Positions 1-4,671 of a stretch of 5,851 nt of DNA are shown piece by piece. Origin of the DNA: Paenibacillus sp. (GTDB taxonomy: Bacteria > Bacillota > Bacilli > Paenibacillales > Paenibacillaceae). Under the pieces are notes generated by a model, which did not search any database, was not told the origin of the DNA, and worked only from the letters and a program-made list of their open reading frames with translations. Every line of letters starts with the position of its first letter. Positions within the stretch are counted from its first letter, which is position 1. The stretch lies in contig JAQSXN010000282.1 of assembly GCA_029256665.1 (NCBI GenBank), forward strand, positions 1 to 5,851, read 5' to 3'. The position numbers and the translations under genes were made by a program.

Positions 1-102
1 ACTCCCAGCCGTCTACAATTATACTTTTTAGCTCTAATACTCTCTCCCGTACTCCCCCAGCCGTCTACAATGATACTTTTTAGCTCTAACGTTCTTTCTC
101 GC
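1..102. repeat. Two imperfect tandem copies of a 52-bp direct repeat
   Basis: The segment AGCCGTCTACAAT starts at base 7 and again at base 59, giving a period of 52 bp. The 44-base cores 7-50 and 59-102 differ by one transversion (T20 versus G72) and a handful of transitions near their 3' ends. Each copy is preceded by ACTCCC, and a third ACTCCC at 103-108 opens what would be a third copy, but the similarity stops there. The period is not a multiple of three and both strands are interrupted, so it does not look like protein repeats. The array may continue to the left of the window. Its function is unknown; it could be a dispersed intergenic repeat of the host genome. Confidence 0.8.
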
Positions 103-240
103 ACTCCCTTATACAGTCAATAAGACAGCGGTATGGCCCACAATGCCTTCGGTGCATCATTGTACTGCTACAAGGCGAACCGGCTGCGCCGTCCTTGGGC
201 GGCGCAGCGCGTTACATTCCGAGAAATATAAACCAGGTTA
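103..240. other. Gene-free spacer with two hairpins
   Basis: I see no credible gene here. ACAATG (140-145) and CATTGT (158-163) form a 6-bp stem with a 12-base loop. CTGCGCCG (184-191) and CGGCGCAG (200-207) form a perfect 8-bp GC-rich stem that can be extended inward by a wobble and two GC pairs. Neither is followed by a T-run on either strand, so I do not call them terminators. A short AT-rich imperfect inverted repeat surrounds AACCAGGTT at 231-239. Confidence 0.5.
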
Positions 241-284
241 TATTTTTTCAACAACAAACAACCCCGCATCTCACATGCGAGGTT
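241..284 (-). terminator. Rho-independent terminator of the ligase-racemase-peptidase operon
   Basis: On the minus strand, beginning 5 bases after the TGA of the membrane-protein gene (290-292), a 10-bp stem AACCTCGCAT / ATGCGGGGTT (284-275 and 269-260, with one G-T wobble) encloses the loop GTGAG (274-270). It is followed by a T-rich tract, GTTTGTTGTTG (259-249). The tract contains G, so the terminator may be of moderate strength. On the plus strand no T-run follows, so it appears to act only on the leftward operon. Confidence 0.8.
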
Positions 285-289
285 GTCCG

Positions 290-1378
290 TCACGCCGATC
301 CGGCGGGCGACTCCGTTTGCGCTGCCGCCCGGCCTGCTTGATTGCGTGCGCGCTTGCGCCGCAGCTCCGTCACATAGGCTACGCCCCACGCTGCAGCGAG
401 CGACACCGCGCATACGGCCGCGTAATGCATTAGCGAGTAGTCGACGAGCAGCCAGTCAAGGCCGGCCGCGCCGGCGAGACCGCGAACGGCGACGATGGCC
501 GCCGGATGCAGCAAGTACAGCCACTGGCTGACGGATCCGGCGCGCGGCCCCATGCGGACTTTCCAACGCAGCGCGAGCAAGAAGAGCGTCGCGACCGCCG
601 GGAGAAGCATAACGTACATGCTGTCGTGCCGAGGCAGCTCCGCCCCGCGCAGCAGCATCCCTTCCGCATAGAGTGCCGCGAGCGACAGCACGAACAGCAA
701 CGGCAACGCCCGCCCGCGAACGCCGGACGGAACGGGGCACCGCGCGGCCCATAATCCGAGCGCCAAGTAGACGGGGGCAAAGAAAAGACCGTTGCGCGTA
801 TAGTCGAACCATAGGAACAGCCAATCGAACATTCCCTTCAGCAGCTCCGACCGGATCGCGAGACCGTAATAGCTGTCGCCGAGCAGCCCGACCGCGTACA
901 GAGCGAAAGCAACGGCCAACACGCCGCCGAGCGGCAGCTTCTTATGAAGGAAGTAGACAAGGTGAATGCCCAGCCACAGTGCCGGCAAATACCAGAGATG
1001 ATAGAAAGTGCCGTCGACCGCGACGTCCCTGACGAGCGAGCCTGCCGTCACCCCCGCGGCGAAGTCGCCCTTGTAGACGTTCAGCGGCAAATAAATGATG
1101 ATGGCGATGGCGTACAAGGCGGCGATACGAACGCCGTATTTGCTCAGCGCCCGCCGATCCTTGCGAACATGGCCCTTCAGCTTTCGAAAGAAGAGATACC
1201 CCGACGCCATAAAAAACAAAGGCACGGCGAGCCGGGCAAGAATACCCGTCACCAGGAAGTCGGGGTAGTCCCCGTAAGTCAGCAGCGGGCCCGTATGAAT
1301 CGCCACCACCAGTAATGCGGCGACGAGCTTGACGGCGTCGATGCCGCCGTATCGCCCGCCCGCCGCGTTAGCCCTCAT
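290..1378 (-). CDS. vanTm: VanT-type membrane subunit (acyltransferase-3 fold), split from its racemase
   Basis: This encodes a 362-residue polytopic membrane protein with about ten hydrophobic segments (roughly 13-30, 42-66, 83-101, 125-145, 150-168, 196-212, 224-241, 256-271, 283-302 and 315-337) and an Arg-rich cytoplasmic-looking tail. From memory it matches the N-terminal membrane half of the VanT serine racemases of enterococci: GGIDAVKLVAALLVVAIHT (11-29), FYHLWYLPAL (125-134), DYTRNGLFFAP (192-202), RHDSMY (250-255) and SQWLYLLHP (284-292) all have close VanT counterparts. In VanT this half is linked to L-serine uptake, supplying the racemase; no acyl-transfer role is established. There is no racemase domain after it, so it is a stand-alone VanTm as in the VanL cluster. 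The ATG at 1378 overlaps the end of the peptidase gene by 11 bases (ATGAGGGCTAA), with GAGG 9 bases upstream. An in-frame ATG at 1444 would add 22 unrelated residues and is less likely. It is the last gene of the operon. Confidence 0.85.
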   Translation of the reverse strand: MRANAAGGRYGGIDAVKLVAALLVVAIHTGPLLTYGDYPDFLVTGILARLAVPLFFMASGYLFFRKLKGHVRKDRRALSKYGVRIAALYAIAIIIYLPLNVYKGDFAAGVTAGSLVRDVAVDGTFYHLWYLPALWLGIHLVYFLHKKLPLGGVLAVAFALYAVGLLGDSYYGLAIRSELLKGMFDWLFLWFDYTRNGLFFAPVYLALGLWAARCPVPSGVRGRALPLLFVLSLAALYAEGMLLRGAELPRHDSMYVMLLPAVATLFLLALRWKVRMGPRAGSVSQWLYLLHPAAIVAVRGLAGAAGLDWLLVDYSLMHYAAVCAVSLAAAWGVAYVTELRRKRARNQAGRAAAQTESPAGSA

Positions 1379-2216
1379 AGCCCGCACCCTCGTACACGGT
1401 GACGATAAAGCCGTCAACGTTATTGCCCGACAACGTATACGCATCGCAGGCCGGCACCGTTACGGCCGTAACGCCCGTCTCTTCCGCAGGCACGTAATAG
1501 ATCTCCGCGCGCCACCCTTCCTCGGCGTATGCCAGCCTCTCCCCGTCGAACGAGAACATCCTCAAATACGCGATATATTCCTCGAGGCATAAGTCCAAGC
1601 TTTCCATCCACGCCGCGTGAGGCGCGCCCACATAGCGGTAATGCCATGGCTCGCAAGCGATGCCCGTGACGGCCTCCTTGCCTTCCTTGTACCGCTGTAC
1701 GAAGCCATGCGAAGCCGCAAGCCGCTTAAAAGCCAGACAACCGCCTTCGTCGGGGAAAGAAGGCGCGATGAAGTCGAGCTCGCCCTCCACTCGCGCGCCT
1801 ACGTCCACGGCGAGGCCCGTCTGATGCTCGCTTCTGCCCGGCAGCGCCACATAACTAGCCGTATAGGCTTCGCCGTTCTCCCGCAGCGAATCTTCGTAGA
1901 TGGCCGTCTGTTCTTGCTTGCTCCGATATCCGCTGACAACGACGATATCATCCTGCGCCTCGGCATCGGCAACGAGCGACGCCAGCCGTCTCAGGCATAA
2001 ACTCTCCAGAGCGATTCTTTCATCTAATACATGAATCGAATCTCCCCCCGCTACGGCCGCCAAGTCCGGCGCATGGTCTCCCCGCACGGGATGATCGGCG
2101 TTCACGAGCACGAGATGGCCCCGATACATGTCGTCTTGCTTAAGCCGTCTGGTTATCGCCGCACGACTGCGAGACGCGTTCCCTTGCGAGGCATCCTCGC
2201 GCGATGTCGTTCTCAT
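1368..2216 (-). CDS. vanXY: VanXY-type D,D-dipeptidase/D,D-carboxypeptidase (M15 zinc peptidase)
   Basis: This is a 282-residue cytoplasmic-type zinc peptidase of the VanY/VanXY (M15B) family, expected to remove D-Ala from D-Ala-D-Ala dipeptide and/or from UDP-MurNAc-pentapeptide so that only the alternative precursor remains. Visible motifs are SGYRS (95-99), the zinc motif SEHQTGLAVDVG (129-140; ligands H131 and D138) and EPWHYRYVG (189-197; catalytic E189, ligand H192). The stretches SLRENGEAYT (110-119) and YVALPGRSEHQ (122-132) closely resemble VanXYC. There is no signal peptide or membrane anchor, unlike VanY of the vanA cluster. After the catalytic domain there is a 60-residue extension (about 222-282, containing SGNNVDGFIVTVYE) that is absent from VanXYC; I recall a similar tail in the longer VanXYG. 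The start is uncertain. ATG 2216 has an excellent GGAGGAG site but overlaps the racemase gene by 77 bp, whereas ATG 2129 (253 residues) matches the homologous N-terminus but has a poor binding site. Confidence 0.88.
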   Translation of the reverse strand: MRTTSREDASQGNASRSRAAITRRLKQDDMYRGHLVLVNADHPVRGDHAPDLAAVAGGDSIHVLDERIALESLCLRRLASLVADAEAQDDIVVVSGYRSKQEQTAIYEDSLRENGEAYTASYVALPGRSEHQTGLAVDVGARVEGELDFIAPSFPDEGGCLAFKRLAASHGFVQRYKEGKEAVTGIACEPWHYRYVGAPHAAWMESLDLCLEEYIAYLRMFSFDGERLAYAEEGWRAEIYYVPAEETGVTAVTVPACDAYTLSGNNVDGFIVTVYEGAGYEG

Positions 2217-3336
2217 ATCCCGTCTCCTCCATTCCGCTATAGATCCGCTCCACGCGACCGCTTAGTGCCGTCGACAATTCCTGAGGCACGCTTCCGAGCA
2301 GCATGGCCAGCTCCGAGAAGGTGATGGTTTCATCCCCTTGAGCCCCTACCAGCACAACTTCCGTGCCCGGCACGCAAAAGCCCGGCAGCTTGACCATGAG
2401 CTGGTCCATGCATATTTTGCCGACCACGGGGACTCTTTGACCCTCCACCAGCATCACCGAATGCCGCAGGCTCTGCGACCATCCGTCCGCGTATCCGATC
2501 GGCACCGTGCCGATCCACTCGTCTTCTGCCGCGATGTAGGAATTGTCATACCCGATACACTCGCCGGCGCGCAGACGTTTGACATGGATCAGGCAGCTCC
2601 GCAGTCTCATGGCGGGACGCAGCTTTACCGAATGCACCAGCTTCTCGGGATAAAAGCCGAACATCGCCGCCCCGATCCGCACCATGTCCATCGCCAGTCC
2701 GGGGAACCGCAACGCCGCGGCGCTGCCCGCGCAATGATAATGCCGGGCTTCGACGCCCGATGCCTTGACCCAGGCCTTCATCTCCAGGAAAGCCGTGTAC
2801 TGGCGTTCCAGAAAACCCGTATCTTCGCGGCCTGCCGTCGCGAAGTGGGTATAAAAACCGTCAAACTCCACGTCCGCCGACGCGAGCCACGGGACGAGCT
2901 CGTCCCATTCCGCTTGCGTGCGCAGCCCGATTCGCCCGAGTCCCGTATCGACCTTTACGTGCACCTTTAGCGCGGTCGAGCCGGCAGCGATCCGATAAGG
3001 CGCCATCTGCCTGAACCACTCGGCCCCCGTTACGGTCACCATCAGCTCGTGCTCCAGCGCGACCATAACCTCCGCGGGGTGAATCGGCGTAAGGATGAGA
3101 ATGGGCAGCGCGCTGCCCTTCGCCCGCAGCTCCAGCGCCTCGTCCAGGTACGCGACGGCAAGCATGTCCGCCCCCGCAAGCTCGGCCATCGCGGCCGACT
3201 CGGCGCCGCCGTGGCCGTAGCCGCCGGCCTTGACGACGGCCATCAGCTTGACGCGGGACGGCAACGAAGCCTTTATTCTCCTGATATTGTCTCTAATGAT
3301 GCCTAGATCCACCTGAGCTACCGTGTCCCGAAACAT
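2140..3336 (-). CDS. vanTr: Alanine/serine racemase, stand-alone VanT catalytic subunit
   Basis: This is a 398-residue fold-type III PLP racemase. Visible marks are the PLP lysine K36 in VVKAGGYGHG (34-43), VKVDTGLGRIG (127-137), the phosphate-pocket region HCAGSAA (201-207), VRIG (219-222), the catalytic tyrosine Y263 in IGYDNSY, GYADG (281-285) and ICMDQ (308-312). It interconverts L- and D-Ala in canonical relatives; here the context argues for L-Ser to D-Ser as the VanT racemase half. In support, the position of Tyr354 of Geobacillus alanine racemase, a known substrate-size determinant (Asn in VanT), is Gly360 in LSGRVERI. It has no membrane domain; that part is a separate gene downstream. 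ATG 3336 has GAGG 7 bases upstream and lies 4 bp after the ligase stop. The last 30 or so residues (from about 369) have no clear family match and overlap the start of vanXY. A second housekeeping alanine racemase would be expected elsewhere. Alternative reading: an ordinary Alr recruited to this operon. Confidence 0.88.
   Translation of the reverse strand: MFRDTVAQVDLGIIRDNIRRIKASLPSRVKLMAVVKAGGYGHGGAESAAMAELAGADMLAVAYLDEALELRAKGSALPILILTPIHPAEVMVALEHELMVTVTGAEWFRQMAPYRIAAGSTALKVHVKVDTGLGRIGLRTQAEWDELVPWLASADVEFDGFYTHFATAGREDTGFLERQYTAFLEMKAWVKASGVEARHYHCAGSAAALRFPGLAMDMVRIGAAMFGFYPEKLVHSVKLRPAMRLRSCLIHVKRLRAGECIGYDNSYIAAEDEWIGTVPIGYADGWSQSLRHSVMLVEGQRVPVVGKICMDQLMVKLPGFCVPGTEVVLVGAQGDETITFSELAMLLGSVPQELSTALSGRVERIYSGMEETGYENDIARGCLARERVSQSCGDNQTA
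2217..2230 (-). promoter_or_regulatory. Strong ribosome binding site for vanXY inside the racemase gene
   Basis: On the minus strand GGAGGAG (2230-2224) lies 7 bases before the ATG at 2216. It sits inside the racemase reading frame, where it encodes part of MEETGY. Its quality and spacing are the main reason for preferring the upstream vanXY start over ATG 2129. It suggests translation of the two proteins is coupled. Confidence 0.65.
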
Positions 3337-3340
3337 CGTC

Positions 3341-4429
3341 TCACCTCGTATACCGGATCGTTCCCTTGTCGGCGTGTTTCATGAACGCGTAATCGATCAG
3401 CTTGCCGATCAATTCCGCATAGGTCGTGCCGTCCGTGCGCTCCCACATGACCGGATACATGCTGGTGGCCGTAAAGCCGGGCAGCGCGTTGATTTCGTTG
3501 AGATAGAGCTCGTCCGACGCGTCCAAGAAAAAGTCCACTCTCGCGAGGCCCGAGCAGTTCAGCGCCCGGTAGGCCCGGAGCGCCAGCTCGCGAATTCGCG
3601 TAGTCACCCCTGGCGGCAGCTCGGCGGGAATCGACATCACGAGCTCCTTGTCCATATATTTCGATTCGAAGTCGAAGAAGGCATGCCGATGAATAAACTC
3701 TCCAGGCAGCGAAGCGATCGGCCGGTCGTTGCCCATCACGGCAACTTGAATCTCGCGTCCCGGAACTTCTTTCTCGACGACAAGCCTGCGATCGTAGCGC
3801 AACGCTTCCTCGATGCCCGCCTCCAGCTGCCATCTGTCCTCGCAGCGGCTGATGCCGATGCTGGAGCCAAGCGTGGCCGGCTTCACGTAACAAGGCAACC
3901 CCAGCTCCCGCTGTGCCCGCTCGAGCAGCATTGGCCCCTGCTCGAGCCATTCCTCGAGAGCGAAGGAGATGTGCCGGGTTTGATGGATGCCCTCCTGCTC
4001 CAGAAGCCGCTTGGATACGGCTTTGTCCAGCGTCAGCGCCGCTCCGAGCACGCCGTTGCCGACATAGGGGATATCCAGCAGCTCCAGCAAGCCCTGCACG
4101 GTGCCGTCTTCGCCATGGGAACCGTGCAGCAGCGGCAAAGCGACTTTTCGGCCCGGGATCGAAAAGTACGTCCGCAGCACGTTGCCGATCGTTACCGCCG
4201 GAAGCTCCTCTCCCTCGTCCGGGCGACCGGGCAGCGCAAGCTCCTCCATGCCGGACGGCGGGACGTCTTGCAGACCGGAGCAGCGCCACGCTCCTTCGCG
4301 GGTTATATATATCGGATAAACATCGTAGATTTGCCGATCGATGGCGTTCAGAACCGTATTCGCCGTCCGAAGCGATACTTCATGTTCGACGGATTTGCCT
4401 CCGTAGAGTACGAATAGCTGGGTTGTCAT
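3341..4429 (-). CDS. D-alanine--D-X ligase (D-Ala-D-Ala or VanC/G-like D-Ala-D-Ser)
   Basis: This 362-residue ATP-grasp ligase joins D-Ala to a second D-amino acid for peptidoglycan precursors in the cytoplasm. Motifs in order are YGGKSVEHEVSL (9-20, with E15 of the first D-Ala site), LLHGSHGEDGT (100-110), YVKPATLGSSIGIS (181-194), the omega loop FFDFESKY (251-258), LARVDFF (295-301) and LNEINALPGFT (310-320). Specificity is ambiguous. FFDFESKY, with F252, resembles VanC (FFDFEEKY), and D-Ser ligases carry Phe there, whereas Ddl enzymes have Tyr. SMYP (323-326) is the Ddl form, where VanC has Arg in SRYP. The omega loop is not VanA-like, so D-Ala-D-Lac is unlikely. Operon context (racemase, VanXY, VanTm) favours D-Ala-D-Ser. 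ATG 4429 has a perfect AGGAGG 9 bases upstream. It is the first gene of the operon. Confidence 0.9.
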   Translation of the reverse strand: MTTQLFVLYGGKSVEHEVSLRTANTVLNAIDRQIYDVYPIYITREGAWRCSGLQDVPPSGMEELALPGRPDEGEELPAVTIGNVLRTYFSIPGRKVALPLLHGSHGEDGTVQGLLELLDIPYVGNGVLGAALTLDKAVSKRLLEQEGIHQTRHISFALEEWLEQGPMLLERAQRELGLPCYVKPATLGSSIGISRCEDRWQLEAGIEEALRYDRRLVVEKEVPGREIQVAVMGNDRPIASLPGEFIHRHAFFDFESKYMDKELVMSIPAELPPGVTTRIRELALRAYRALNCSGLARVDFFLDASDELYLNEINALPGFTATSMYPVMWERTDGTTYAELIGKLIDYAFMKHADKGTIRYTR

Positions 4430-4671
4430 GGCATGTTGCCTCCTATAACTCTTCTAATGAAATTCTATTTTTACTGCATGTTCAATAAAACCATGTCTTC
4501 ACGATACAGAACATTCATTAAGATGATAGAAAGCAAATCATAACAAAAGCTTAACTTTATTTAATGTACCTTGACGCCGTCATAAGTCCGTTTGTTGTTC
4601 ACTTTCGCGCACAAGATGCCGTTAATAGTAGAAGAGGAAGATTAATCCACGAAAGAAAGGACAGGGATGTA
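4430..4671. promoter_or_regulatory. Divergent promoter region between the van-like operon and the Ig-like protein gene
   Basis: This 242-bp AT-rich stretch has no credible gene. It must carry the leftward operon promoter and probably the rightward one. On the minus strand AGGAGG (4444-4439) is the ligase ribosome site. A possible leftward promoter is TTGAAC (4485-4480), 17 bases, then TTTCAT (4462-4457), with 4 of 6 matches in each box. A rightward candidate, TTCACT (4598-4603), 17 bases, then GTTAAT (4621-4626), is equally weak. A short perfect inverted repeat, TGACG-C-CGTCA (4572-4582), lies between them and could be an operator. None of these is secure individually. Confidence 0.4.

Noticed and set aside
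1..102. CRISPR array
   Set aside because: Only two copies directly abutting with a 52-bp period and no spacers between them.
184..207. GC-rich hairpin as a terminator
   Set aside because: The stem is strong but no T-run follows on either strand; the 260-284 hairpin next to the operon stop is the better terminator.
2338..2970. 210-codon plus-strand open frame opposite the racemase
   Set aside because: Shadow of the racemase gene; no motif or plausible start context.
3318..4289. 323-codon minus-strand open frame in another frame of the ligase
   Set aside because: Arg/Ala/Gly-rich shadow frame without motifs or a ribosome site; the overlapping ligase frame is certain.
3323..4417. 364-codon plus-strand open frame opposite the ligase gene
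   Set aside because: It is the shadow of the ligase gene in GC-rich DNA; its translation is rich in Arg/His/Gln/Pro with no recognisable motif, while the minus strand carries a complete set of ATP-grasp ligase motifs.
3341..4429. VanA/VanB-type D-Ala-D-Lac ligase
   Set aside because: The omega loop has FFDFESKY with the K-Y pair, unlike depsipeptide ligases, and there is no vanH dehydrogenase or vanX nearby.
4571..4599. TTGACG as a -35 box for the rightward gene
   Set aside because: The hexamer is good but 17 bases on the sequence is GTTGTT, which is not an acceptable -10 box.
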